Source: Nannobrachium achirus
Lineage: Eukaryota; Chordata; Actinopteri; Myctophiformes; Myctophidae
NCBI GenBank assembly: GCA_963921795.1
Contig: OY997652.1
Span: 54,483,979-54,547,978, forward strand
DNA length: 64,000 nucleotides
Reading direction: 5' to 3'
Position numbers and translations under genes: made by a program. Positions within the stretch are counted from its first letter, which is position 1. Each line of letters opens with the position of its first letter. The notes beneath the pieces were generated by a model. The model searched no databases. It was not told the origin of the DNA and saw only the letters and a list, made by a program, of their open reading frames with translations. Positions 21,253-33,395 of the stretch are shown here, one piece after another.

Positions 21253-21640
21253 TAAATTGCGACCGTCAGGTCGCAGTTACTATCGAAACATCGACCAGGT
21301 GTCTGTCTGTCCGTCACACTTTTGCCCTGCTCATATCTCCGCAACCGCTGACCCGATCCAAATTTTGCACAGACAGTCCTTGCCCTCCACCCATCGATTC
21401 TCACATCCTCTTCTAGCGCCACCATGAGGCCGAAACTCTTTCTGGACACTGCTCCTACAAATCTTGGCCTAAAATCACACAAATCGGTACACACTTGCTC
21501 TACACTCATGTCATCAACATGGATCTGTCCCATTTAGCGCCACCTTCAGGCCGATTTTTTAAAACCCATTTTTGGACACTACTCCTACAGATTTTGCCCT
21601 AAAATCACGCAAATCGCTACGCAGTCAGTATATATTAGGG
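21253..21640. repeat. Dispersed repeat with AGCGCCACC motifs, unit B
   Basis: Longer form of the family seen at 1088, with two internal copies of an 'AGCGCCACC...AGGCCGA...GGACACT(G/A)CTCCTAC...CCTAAAATCAC' module (about 21414 and 21537), so it contains an internal duplication of roughly 120 bp. Copies at 35755-36142 and 50879-51266. Confidence 0.5.
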
Positions 21641-21696
21641 AGTCTTACTGGTTTAATTATTTATTTATCTATTTATTTATTTACTTCCCGACTATG

Positions 21697-22618
21697 TCTT
21701 GTTGCTAATTACACGCGAATGCAGGGGGCGGAGCTAATTAGCGTAATTATTTAAATTGGGGGGCGTGGTCTGCATTAATTATGCAAATGAGGTTGGGGCG
21801 TGGTCTTTATTAATTATGTAAATGAGACTGCACAACATGCATTTGACGCGCGCGTCTTGTTGCTAATTACACGCGAATGCAGGGGTCGGAGCTAATTAGC
21901 GTAATTATTTAAATTGGGGGGCGTGGTCTGCATTAATTATGCAAATGAGGTTGGGGCGTGGTCTGCATTAATTATGTAAATGAGACTGCACAACATGCAT
22001 TTGACGCGCGCGTCTTGTTGCTAATTACACGCGAATGCAGGGGGCGGAGCTAATTAGCGTAATTATTTAAATTGGGGGGCGTGGTCTGCATTAATTATGC
22101 AAATGAGGTTGGGGCGTGGTCTTTATTAATTATGTAAATGAGACTGCACAACATGCATTTGACGCGCGCGTCTTGTTGCTAATTACACGCGAATGCAGGG
22201 GGAGCTAATTAGCGTAATTATTTAAATTGGGGGGTGTGGTCTGCATTAATTATGCAAATGAGGTTGGGGCGTGGTCTGCATTAATTATGTAAATGAGACT
22301 GCACAACATGCATTTGACGCGCGCGTCTTGTTGCTAATTACACGCGAATGCAGGGGGCGGAGCTAATTAGCGTAATTATTTAAATTGGGGGGCGTGGTCT
22401 GCATTAATTATGCAAATGAAGTTGGGGCGTGGTCTGCATTAATTATGTAAATGAGACTGCACAACATGCATTTGACGCGCGCGTCTTGTTGCTAATTACA
22501 CGTGAATGCAGGGGGCGGAGCTAATTAGCGTAATTATTTAAATTGGGGGCGTGGTCTGCATTAATTATGCAAATGAGGTTGGGGCGTGGTCTGCATTAAT
22601 TATGTGAGACGCACGCAT
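21697..22618. repeat. 158-bp satellite array, unit B (six monomers)
   Basis: TCTTGTTGCTAATTACACG recurs at 21697, 21855, 22013, 22171, 22326 and 22484, giving spacings of 158,158,158,155,158. Each monomer has GACGCGCGCGTC, TATGCAAATGA, TAATTA words and GGGGCGTGGTC. The 155-bp spacing is a 3-bp loss (GGGGGAGC for GGGGGCGGAGC). Confidence 0.95.
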
Positions 22619-22646
22619 CTCATTTACATATTATTATGTAAATGAG
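22619..22646. other. 12-bp-arm palindrome at the satellite junction, unit B
   Basis: CTCATTTACATA-TTAT-TATGTAAATGAG separates the 158-bp and 163/148-bp arrays. Copies at 37121-37148 and 52245-52272, with a near match at 2237-2264 at the start of the satellites in unit A. Confidence 0.85.
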
Positions 22647-22667
22647 GCTGCATTAATTATGTAAATG

Positions 22668-24138
22668 AGGCTGTTAAGTGGCGTTTCCCAGCGCGTAAAA
22701 AATGCAGACGGCCGTATGTAAATGAAGGGGAGGAGCTTAGTCGAAGTATGCAAATTGGGGGCGGGGCATGGTTTGGAAATGCGTGTGGGCGTGGTTTGCA
22801 TACATTATGCTCGCATACATTATGCTAATGAGGGCGTTAAGGTGGGTTTTCCAGCGCATAAAAAATGCAGACGACCGTATGTAAATGAAGGGGAGGAGCT
22901 TAGTCGACGTATGAAAATTGGGGGCGGTGCATGGTTTGGAAATGTGTGTGGGTGTGGTTCGCATAAATTATGCTAATGAGGCTGTTAAGTGGCGTTTCCC
23001 AGCGCGTAAAAAATGCAGACGACCGTATGTAAATGAAGGGGAGGAGCTTAGTCGACGTATGCAAATTGGGGGCGGGGCATGGTTTGGAAATGCGTGTGGG
23101 CGTGGTTTGCATACATTATGCTCGCATACATTATGCTAATGAGGGCGTTAAGGTGGGTTTTCCAGCGCGTAAAAAATGCAGACGACCGTATGTAAATGAA
23201 GGGGAGGAGCTTAGTCGACGTATGAAAATTGGGGGCGGTGCATGGTTTGGAAATGTGTGTGGGTGTGGTTCGCATAAATTATGCTAATGAGGCTGTTAAG
23301 TGACGTTTCCCAGCGCGTAAAAAATGCAGACGACCGTATGTAAATGAAGGGGAGGAGCTTAGTCGACGTATGCAAATTGGGGGTGGGGCATGGTTTGGAA
23401 ATGCGTGTGGGCGTGGTTTGCATACATTATGCTCGCATACATTATGCTAATGAGGGCGTTAAGGTGGGTTTTCCAGCGCGTAAAAAATGCAGACGACCGT
23501 ATGTAAATGAAGGGGAGGAGCTTAGTCGACGTATGAAAATTGGGGGCGGTGCATGGTTTGGAAATGTGTGTGGGTGTGGTTCGCATAAATTATGCTAATG
23601 AGGCTGTTAAGTGGCGTTTCCCAGCGCGTAAAAAATGCAGACGACCGTATGTAAATGAAGGGGAGGAGCTTAGTCGACGTATGCAAATTGGGGGCGGGGC
23701 ATGGTTTGGAAATGCGTGTGGGCGTGGTTTGCATACATTATGCTCGCATACATTATGCTAATGAGGGCGTTAAGGTGGGTTTTCCAGCGCGTAAAAAATG
23801 CAGACGACCGTATGTAAATGAAGGGGAGGAGCTTAGTCGACGTATGAAAATTGGGGGCGGTGCATGGTTTGGAAATGTGTGTGGGTGTGGTTCGCATAAA
23901 TTATGCTCGCATACATTATGCTAATGAGGGTGTTAAGGTAGGTTCCCCAGCGCGTAAAAAATGCAGACGACCGTATGTAAATGAAGGGGAGGAGCTTAGT
24001 CGACATATGCAAATTGGGGGCGGGGCATGGTTTGGAAATGCGTGTGGGCGTGGTTTGCATAGATTATGCTCGCATACATCATGCTAATGAGGGTGTTAAG
24101 GTAGGTTTCCCAGGGCTTAAAAATACAGTCGACCGTAG
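22668..24138. repeat. 163/148-bp satellite array, unit B (nine monomers)
   Basis: Monomers alternate 163 and 148 bp, so the true period is a 311-bp dimer. One half has GTATGCAAATTGGGGGCGGGGC, the other GTATGAAAATTGGGGGCGGTGC. The last monomers break the alternation with 163+163. The array ends in the same degenerate monomer as in unit A. Confidence 0.96.
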
Positions 24139-24260
24139 TGAGCATTCGTTCCACGAACGCATTCATTCAATGAATAAATAAATAAAGTGCAAACGAACGA
24201 GCGAACGAACGAACGCACGTGCACGCACGCACACTTTATTATTTATTCATTCATTCACGC

Positions 24261-24297
<37 letters not shown>

Positions 24298-24320
24298 CAC
24301 TTTATTTTTTAATTAATTCA
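24139..24320. repeat. Hairpin-prone short-tandem block, unit B
   Basis: CGTTCCACGAACG palindrome, AATA/CGAA tetranucleotides and an (ACGC)n run at about 24256-24299, between ACTTTATT arms. Copies at 39262-39443 and 53765-53946. Confidence 0.8.
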
Positions 24321-25965
24321 TGAATACAGCCTGCGATATGCGTGAAATCTTGCAAGCACATTCCCACTAGGTCAAGGAACAGATGCCTCCCTTCTCACAT
24401 TGGCCTGTTATAGCGCCACCAGCGGGTCAACTTTTGCATAACACATTTTTGGAACAAAATGCCTCAAATCATGCATGCAGCTAATTTCAGTAACGTCAAA
24501 GAGAGCACTGCCTGCGATCTTGACATTTTGTACTTTTATAGACATTGTTTTCTGGCTTGAAGCGAGCCCACAATTGTTTCGAAGGAACAATATTTTCTAG
24601 TTTTAATTTTTTTATTGTTTTCTCTTTAAAAAATATGTAGTTTATAAAGTTTGGCGAGATAGGAAGTCATAAAAATGAGTTGTCAATGCCCCTGATGGAT
24701 GAATTTGTTAATGCTCTATACCAGGGGTTCTCAAACCTTTTTAGGCCGTGACCCCCAAAATAAACATATTTGAACAGGGGACCCCCACGCTGACAAGCAC
24801 TTGGAATTGTAGGTATTACATTTAATGTGACTCGGTTCCACAGATAAATATTGTGAAAATAGCTATTTTCACAATGTTCGCCTCTTGCTTACTTAATATT
24901 TGACAGTTTGGCCAGTCCTGTCAAATATTCGAATACTTTGAGGTCGAATAATTCGAATACCAAAAATCACTATTCGTGAATGCCCTAACTTGCCGATCTT
25001 CACTGTTGGTAGACGGTGAATTAGCCATGGCTGTTTGTTCAGTAATTAATAATCCTAAAAAGTAATCCTAAAAGTCTAATCATATAAATGCTAACAACTT
25101 CAAATTGTCTTATACTATGTCTCTCTCTTACCCTGCAGTATCTTATATACTTGCTTACCTGACGTCTGGTCTGACGTCACACATTTAACACTAATCTTTG
25201 CCTAACAACGCCCACGGAGGCTTGCCCTCCGTGGGCATATTCAGGACATGACTGGATGGCCAAAGACTGTTCACTCCTGTCCGTCTGTGTTAGTATTGAT
25301 TTTGACAGCAAATTTCTATTTAGTTTTAGTCATAGTCCTTTGAATTAAACATCATTTAGTTAGTCATATTTTAGTCGAGGTTTAGTCGACCATATATCAT
25401 AAGATTTCAGTCGACTTTGTCGGGCCTTGATGCTGTCGTAAACGGTAGTTGGTAAATGGTGCATTTATATAGCACCTTTATCCAAGTTGTCATCAGTGAA
25501 AAAAGGTAGTCAGTCAACGCATTTCTCGTCATAGTTTTAGTCAACAAAATCAGCCATGTGCCCGTTCATTTGTGAACATCTTATCTCCAGCACCGCTGGA
25601 CTGATCTGGACCGATTTGCATGAGTTTTGGATGAAATCGTTAGTAGTGTAGCACAAATGGGCTATATGGGGAGTTGCATCATGGTCCAATTAATGAATTT
25701 ATTGTACAACCTACGGTTCAAGAGCTATAGGCCTCTAAATGTGAAGCGGCCTATTATAGGGCCATCAGGAGGCAGATTTGAGAAATAGGGGGGTGGAGGT
25801 TCTTCCTTGGCCCACTGCGCCAGTGTAAAGTGTCACGCCGTTCGGCTCAGCTGTTCCCAATATAGTAGAGATAGCCAGTTTGCTTCTCGTAGCTTTGCTG
25901 TGCACTACTATTCTTTTTGGATTATTACTGACTCTGCGTTCTCCTCTCCTCTCCAGTTTTCCGGG

Positions 25966-26715
25966 TTAGGGTTTTCCTTTGTAAATGTTTCAAAATCCTT
26001 TCAAAAATAGAGAAAATAGATGATCTTGAGGGCTCACAACGCATCACACTACAACACGTTTTGATAACATTTCACACTGTTTTAGGGGTGTATTATTCAG
26101 TGATAATGAAAGTGGCCGGGGGCCATCTTGTCCCTACTGGCCTTACAGCGTGGAAATGTTAAGTTTTTTATAGATTTTTTACACCATTATAATGTTTTCG
26201 TTTTGATCATTAGACCCAATCACTTTATATCGGTAGGCCTACGTCTCCAGCTTCAGGATATGTATGATACTGATTTACTACGAGACTGTGGCATTATGAG
26301 TTCAGTAGTTTACAATCTAGGCATTTAGCAGACGTTCTTAATTCAGAGCGACAGTGGTTCTCAAAACTTTTATTTTTTCCGTCATAACTAAACATCCTAA
26401 CATAACTACGGCCGTACGCTACCCTGATTGGTCGAGGACTGGCTGGCCACCTCTGAAAACCGAATCTAGCAATGCTCGTAACACGGGCCATGGTGGAAGT
26501 CCTTATAAGGTCAGCACACATTCTAGTGAGGAGAATGAATGGAAAATGTACCAATTATATTTTTATTAGAATGAAATACAATCACTGAATATACCTTTAA
26601 GTAGAACTACAAAATAAGGCTCAAGTGATTAAAACCAGAAAAAGACTTGACTATGCAAGATGATATCGAGTCTCATATCACAATATTGATATATCGATAT
26701 ATTGCCCAGCCCTAA
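25966..26715. mobile_element. TTAGGGCTGGGCA element, left end deleted, unit B
   Basis: Same right end as in unit A, but on the left CCGGG joins TTAGGG and then TTTTCCTTTGTAAATG, so the left terminus is missing. Equivalent truncated copies at 41089-41838 and 55592-56341. Confidence 0.65.
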
Positions 26716-26733
26716 TAATAATGGACTCTACAC

Positions 26734-27178
26734 CAGTGGTTCTCAAAGTGGATTTCAGGGACTGTCTATTGGTTCCTTTATGGGGGCTGTATTTTGATTG
26801 TCTTAAGTACCAGCTCTTATGCCTTAACTTAAAGGCCTGTCCATACTGTCTGCGACCACCAAACTTTTCATCAGAGAGTTCTTACTTTCCGACGAGCAGC
26901 TTTCCGAACTCTAATTCGGGGTAATGCTTTCCAGAAGATTGACGAAGAGTGACGTCATGTTGGAGTTGAACCAGACGGAAGGTTTGGTGGTAGGAGACAG
27001 TGTGGACAGGCCTTGAAGTTAAGGCATTAGAGCTGGTACTCAAGACAATCAAAATAGAGCCCTCGGGGTCTAAATTGACCCATACAAGTATGTGACTCTG
27101 ACAAATGGAACCAAATTGGTTCCATTTACTGTCAGGGTAAAGAGGAGAGCTTGAAATGTAAATGTTTGAGAACCACTG
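26734..27178. mobile_element. Foldback hAT MITE, unit B
   Basis: Copy of the 445-bp element at 10830, with the same CTCTACAC TSD on both sides (26726-26733, 27179-27186). It has CCCTCGGGG where unit A has CCCTCAGGG. Confidence 0.93.
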
Positions 27179-27533
27179 CTCTACACCAGGGGTCGGCAAC
27201 CTTTTTGGCAAGTGCCATGTTTTTTTTTAATATTCTTCTGTGTCTGTGTGCCATACCAACATTACATTTAATTATCAACCTCATCAAAATTAAAATTGAA
27301 TACAGATTTTGGTTTTCCTAACCTTCTTGTTTTTAAATATATTCGGAGCGGTGCAAACCGCTTCCCACATTTGACTTAGTGTGTAGTCATTTCCCCATGT
27401 CTCTATGTGTGTGTATGTATGTATGCAGTACCAACAGCTGAAATACTGGCATCCCCATCTAGTGGCCCAGGTCTTTTGGTAAATGGAATGAATACATACA
27501 TTTATACATATTTATTTTGTTTTATTTATTAAC

Positions 27534-27574
<41 letters not shown>

Positions 27575-27632
27575 GCTATAGATTGAATTGCTGTTCCAAG
27601 CAAAGTAAATCGTCACTGTCGGGCACAAAAGT

Positions 27633-27711
27633 AGTGAAAACAGCAGATCTACAAGCACACAACGCCTCGCGGTGCGAGGCGTTGTGTGCTTGTAGATCGG
27701 CTGTTTTCACT
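27633..27711. other. Near-perfect 38-bp-arm hairpin, unit B
   Basis: Arms 27633-27670 and 27674-27711 pair with one mismatch around a GGT loop; the outer end is AGTGAAAACAGCAGATC and the inner end is AACGCCTCGC. Present in B, C and D only; unit A has unrelated sequence at this point. Confidence 0.85.
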
Positions 27712-30154
27712 AGTTTAAATCATTTTTAAAATGATAAATACAAAACAAACGGTTCTGGACATATAAGGTTTCCACCCGACAACGACGAAATATAACAAAA
27801 AAAAAGGGCCTCTCCAACTCTTTTTCCCGGGCTGAATCAGGGGCCCAGCACGTCCCTGTAGACAGGCCCAGCAAAGCCGGATGCTGGTTCATGAGGTTAA
27901 CTATACGGAAGACCTGGGAGTATTTGATACTTTAGCTATTGAAAAATAGCAGATATACAAGCTCACAGGGGGGGTCCCTGGAACAACATATTTTGAGATG
28001 GGGTCCCCGGCCAAATGCATGTAATTTTGAGGGACCATTGACATGAACAAGTTTGAGAACCACTGATTTAGAAGGATTTGGAAGACATTTATAGAATCAG
28101 GGCAAAATATTCAAAGTAAGTCTAGAGTGTGTGTGTGTGTGTGTGTGTGTCTGTGTGTGCGCGCGCGCCTGCGTGCGGTTTAATTTATACTTTTGCTTGC
28201 CGAAAATAACCGATTTTCAAGCTTTCGTTTTTTTTTTTTTTCGATGTGAAAATCTATTATTTTCAACAAGCGACACACATCTAGCCTTCATGTAGAGGGG
28301 CTGATTGCAGTGTTATTTATTCACCGTTAAGTTTCTTTAAGTCTGCAGTTTTGACAATACAGTCTTATACAGTTGTTTACCGATGTTTCTGGTTGACATT
28401 GGCACATTTCACTCAGGTTTTTTCATGTCACTCATGTCACTTTGTCTGCTGACATCACTCAGCAACGAAATAAAAATAAAATAAACAAAAATAAAAATAA
28501 AACAATTCACAGGATCACCCATGATGTGCACTGCATTGTAGTTTCAAATGCATTACATTGCAGGCATTCTTTTTAGAGTAAAAACCTAAAAAAGACGAAG
28601 AAACGTGTGACATGCATGATCTGGGTAGATTGCCCCAGGAAATGTGCCAATCTCAACCCAAAACAACGATATGACTTTTACTCTTGATTTCATTGAGGAG
28701 CTTGAAAGGTTTCCATTTTTTACTAGTAAAAACGTACTGTTTTATAGTTTCATAAAGCATTTCTCAGTGATACTGTGCTCTTGGTCCCATAGCATGTCAT
28801 TATTATTACATTTCTTTTAATATATATGTTTTATTTTAGAGAGAAATTACAGAAGTTCACATTGAACTTTTGAAACCCCTCAGTTGCTTTGGTCCTGTGT
28901 GGATAAAGCATAAAACTGTAATCTGACTTTGACAATGGAATAGAAGTGGAATCAATGGAATAAAACAGGAACTGAAAGAACATAACTGCATTCAGTAGAA
29001 AACAATTGGAATCGATCATCATATTGGAACTGGCATTCATTTGTTTCTTATGATGTCTGCTTCGTCTTTATGATCGTCTAGTAACCAATCATCTAAGGTA
29101 ATCTAAGGTGATCTTCACATCTACTTAAGCGTTAGTATGCACCCCAGACAGTCAGAAGTGTCTTGATTCAATATTTACATCTTTGATATGTATTTGATCA
29201 AACATGCATTCCTGCTAAATGGAAAGACTTATTTATTGTTATTGATGAGCTATTTCATTATGTTGATATTGTTAAGACATCTTGCGTGAAATAACTGAAA
29301 AAGCCAAGGTCTCCCCCTTGATTCAAAGGGCACTATCAGTCACAAGCAGGGATGTGTGGTTGAATGAGTTTAAAGGAACTATAGTCAACTTGTTCTTGAA
29401 AAACAGATGCTAAAATAAAAATAATGTTTCGAAAATATTTTATAAAAAAGATTAAGCTTCATTATGTGTTTCTATTCTACTTTGTTTACATCCCTTATCA
29501 ATCCATATAAAAGAATGGAAGAGGGAAAGTCAGCCTGACAATGGCCAAAATGTATGGGGGTTAGTGTGGAATGCATGTCTGATCAAAGGAACATAAAGTA
29601 TCTACATACTGAATCAAGGAGTAGGAGTAGACGTGAAAGTGACCCAAGAGCAATCACATTTTGGTTTTCCACATTCCTTAAGCCACGTGACAAGTACAGT
29701 ATTCTTCATAACATTGTCCTTAGCAGACAGAACTTTAAGGAATGCAGATTGCAGTCAAACACTATACACACAATGTCTTATATAAATACCATAGTCCCCA
29801 TAATGACTTTATATTTACAGTCAAAATACCATCGTCCCGTAATGACTTCATATTTACAGGCAGTCCCCATAACACTTAACATATTTATACAGTCTAATAC
29901 CACATTTCCCATTACGTCTTCATAATTACACTCATGATATTCCACAGTCCACATAATAGCTGCATTTTTACAGTCAAATGCCATAGTCTCCATATTGTCT
30001 CTATATGTACAGTTAAATACCACAGTCCCCATAATTTATTTTATATTTGCACTCAAATACCATAGTCTCCAAATTGTCTTTAGCCTATATTTACAGTAAC
30101 GTATCCTTGGTCCCCATAATTTCCTTATATCTACAGAGAAATACCACAGTCCCA

Positions 30155-30594
30155 GGGCGTCCCGGTATAGCACAGGGGTAACTAAGTTACAGCACTGAAT
30201 CTGCGGTTCGATTCCTCCATCCGTGGTGCCTCCGGCTTGGCCGCGCGCACCAACGAACACGGCTGGCTGTGTTCGCGGGTGGGAACCTGGCAGCGGGTGG
30301 GTGCGATCTCTGTTGCTGCACAATAGCGACTCCTGCAGGTTGTTCGGGGTGCCTGCGCGTTCGGCAGAGAGGAGGAGTGGAGTGTTCCTCTGCATGCATT
30401 ACATCCTCGAGGTGAAACTCCTCGCTGTCGGGTGAAAAGAAAGTGGCCGGCGACGTCACACGCCTCAGAGGAGGCACACGGTTGTCTACTACACCGTCCC
30501 CAGATCAAACAAGTGGCCGTTGGCAGTGACTATACACATGGGGGGAATTGGCAAATAACTTAATTGGGAAGAGAATTTGAAGAAAAAAAGAAAG
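30155..30594 (+). mobile_element. tRNA-derived SINE, unit B
   Basis: Full-length form with the 61 bp missing from unit A. Box A-like at 30168-30178, box B at 30205-30215. The minisatellite continues on both sides (29770-30154 and 30595-30666). Confidence 0.82.
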
Positions 30595-32129
30595 TGTCTT
30601 TATATTTAAATTCAAATAACATGGTCCCCATTGATGTCTATATTTACAGTACAGTTACAAGTCCATGGTGTTCACTCTTGTATTTTGTTTCGACAGATGT
30701 TTTTTTTCCTCTCGTTGTGTCCTTGGAGCGTGATACGGACATTCTGTGTGGGTGAGGTGTTAGGAGACTTCTTGAACGAGTCTATGAAAGGGTGGAAAAA
30801 GCACATTTGATAATAGCGTGTTAGTACAGTGGTTCTCTACCTCTGGGTCGGGACCCCCAGAGGGGTCCCCAAATTATTTCGAGGGGTCCCCAGATGATTC
30901 ACTTAATGTGCAACATTGTGACAATTTAAGGACGTTTTAATACCTCTAAAATGACAAATTAAACATTTGCCAAATTGTCAAATATTAGAGGCAGAAATTG
31001 GGAAAATAGCTGATCTACATGCTCATAACGCCTCGCAACGCGAGGCCTGGTGGCACTCTTCTTGTGCCACCAGGCCTTTACACACGTATGAGATGTGTTA
31101 GGTCATGTTTGAGGTTACAGAGAGAGGTGACAACAGGTCAAAAGATGAGAATCCACAGGAAACGCCGCTCCCCCTGACAGAAAGGCTGAATCTACTAACT
31201 AGATACACAGGTCTACTGATGATCAGGGATCATTAGAACTGAGATTTGTAAGCACAAGGTTCTTAGTTTGATGCCAACATATGTTTAACCTGCATCCAAA
31301 TGTAGCAGTGACTCATAGCCTCAGCCAGATGACCTAAAAAATAAAGGATACCACTTTGGTCTAGTGCAGGGGTCTTCAACGTTTTCAGGCCAAGGACCCC
31401 TTAGTTGAGGGAGAGATGAAGCAGGGACCCCGACAACCTTTTCATAGATTCCATATTGTTTCATCGTTTGACAGCACAATCATCAGTGTATTTTGGATTC
31501 TTGACAATTTGTGTTTTCAGATATTTAACCACTTGAGCCATCATTACCTAATAAACTTGACCTTTTACTCGTACTTAGTCTGCTGTTTCCCTTCTACACC
31601 AAACCTGCCGATCTACAAGCTCACAGCGCCTCGTAGCGCGGTCCCTGTCCCTGATATAATATTTCGAGATGGGGGTCTTTTAATATTTTTGACCAGAGTC
31701 TATAAATTTCTTCTAAATTCTTTTTTGGTTTTAGGTTTTTGAAAAACGCATGTATTCAAAGATTTTCAAAAATAGCAGATATACAAGCTCTCAGCGCAGC
31801 ACCAGCTAAAGCATAACATAATGCTTAAAGTAATATTATAATAATGCGTTCCAGTTCTAAATGGGTTAATTCTCATTTGATTCTTCCATGCCAGCGTCTA
31901 TGCACAACTCAATGTTTTGCTCGCACAACAGAAACAGACACCGTTCTGGTGTACATGGTACTGTGTGTACCATTTTTATGAACAACAACAAAAAGGTACA
32001 GTATGAAAATACAATTAAATGTAGCTTAAAAACAATGTAAGCATGTAAGTTCTTTTAGAAAACAGTGAAGCATCCCAACAGGTGAAGAGGAGGAAGGGGA
32101 CTCTGCACACTGATGAAGACCCGCTATAG

Positions 32130-32574
32130 CAGTGGTTCTCAACCTTTCCAGGCCGCGACCCCCCCCCCCCCCCCCAAAAAAAAACATATTTCAACTGGGG
32201 GGACCCCCCCCACCCCACCCCACCCTACCAGGCACTTGGAATTGTAGGAGTTGGCATTACATTTAGTTTGACAATCTATTCCATTGTGAAAATAGCAGAT
32301 TTTACATGCTCTCAACGCCTCGCAACGCTATTTTCACATGTTCTCTCTCCAATATTTGAAATTTGGCCAATGTTTAACCAGAGATACTTAAAAAAAAGAA
32401 AAAAAGTCTTAAAAGTCCTTAAATTGTCACTTAAAAGTGTGCTGATACCCTGTATACACTTACACTGTATGTTGTTCTGTTTACCGATGAGTGAGAAGCC
32501 AATCATCTGGGGACCCCCAAAAAATCATTTGGGGACCACTCTGGGGGTCCCGGCCCACAGGTTGAGAATCACAG
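32130..32574. mobile_element. Complete hAT MITE with poly-C tract, unit B
   Basis: Copy of 17634-18072 with the same TSD and a longer poly-C run. Upstream variant GAAGACCCGC. Confidence 0.93.
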
Positions 32575-32955
32575 CGCTATAGGGTTGAAACTTTGTGCCT
32601 GAGCTCCCAGTAGAGTGGATTGAAGTTGACAGTGTGCAGACCTCCCTTCCTCTTCTCAGTAACATAAATTACACCTCACAAAAAAAAATAGAGGCAAATC
32701 TTTGCTGTATACAAAGGAACTCAACCACTCCGGTGGAAACAAAATCCTTGTAAAACAGAAAAAAGAAAAGAAAAAAGCCTTTAAGCTTCTTCAAAGTCAA
32801 ATTTGAGGGATACAAAAAAAAATATATATAACAAAGTAAAATATATTGTTTAACACAATAACAAGACATGACCCCCAAACATGTCATAAGGTGCAACTGG
32901 GTCGTTGCTTTAAGGCCAAGAGCACTTTGGTAGAGGTTTGAGTTGTGTAGTTAAC

Positions 32956-33395
32956 CAGGGGCGTCAATTGGGTATGGCAGGGGTATGCAGCTGCCATACC
33001 CTGGGTCCAGGGGGGGAAAATAAAAGTTACTTTTAAATATAAATCCATGAACGTCTCCTTGTCTATCTGTGCTGGTTATTATGTTGTTAAATTACAGTAA
33101 AATAACTACAAATGCAACATTTTACAAAATGGTCACTTTAACAAGGTATTATAATTATATTCTCCACACTTGTATTCTCCCCACCTTGACAAAATGGTAT
33201 ATTCCCAGGTTCCGCAGGTCAGCTGCCATATCAAGAAACCATAGAAACGGGGGGACAAAAAATAAAATGTACTTCTTAAAATAAATGTATCGTGCCTGTT
33301 GCTAAGGTATGGCAACATGACTTGTGTCTTGCACGCGCTTGCCAAGACACCAGTCATGTTGCCATACGTTAGCTTTTTCTTTACTGACGCCACTG
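32956..33395. mobile_element. Complete hAT MITE with CAGKGGCGTCA ends, unit B
   Basis: Copy of 18454-18893 with the same TAGTTAAC TSD. Confidence 0.93.

Noticed and set aside
22668..24138. CRISPR-like array
   Set aside because: Units are 148-163 bp and homologous throughout, with no short identical repeats separated by unique spacers, in an evidently eukaryotic setting.
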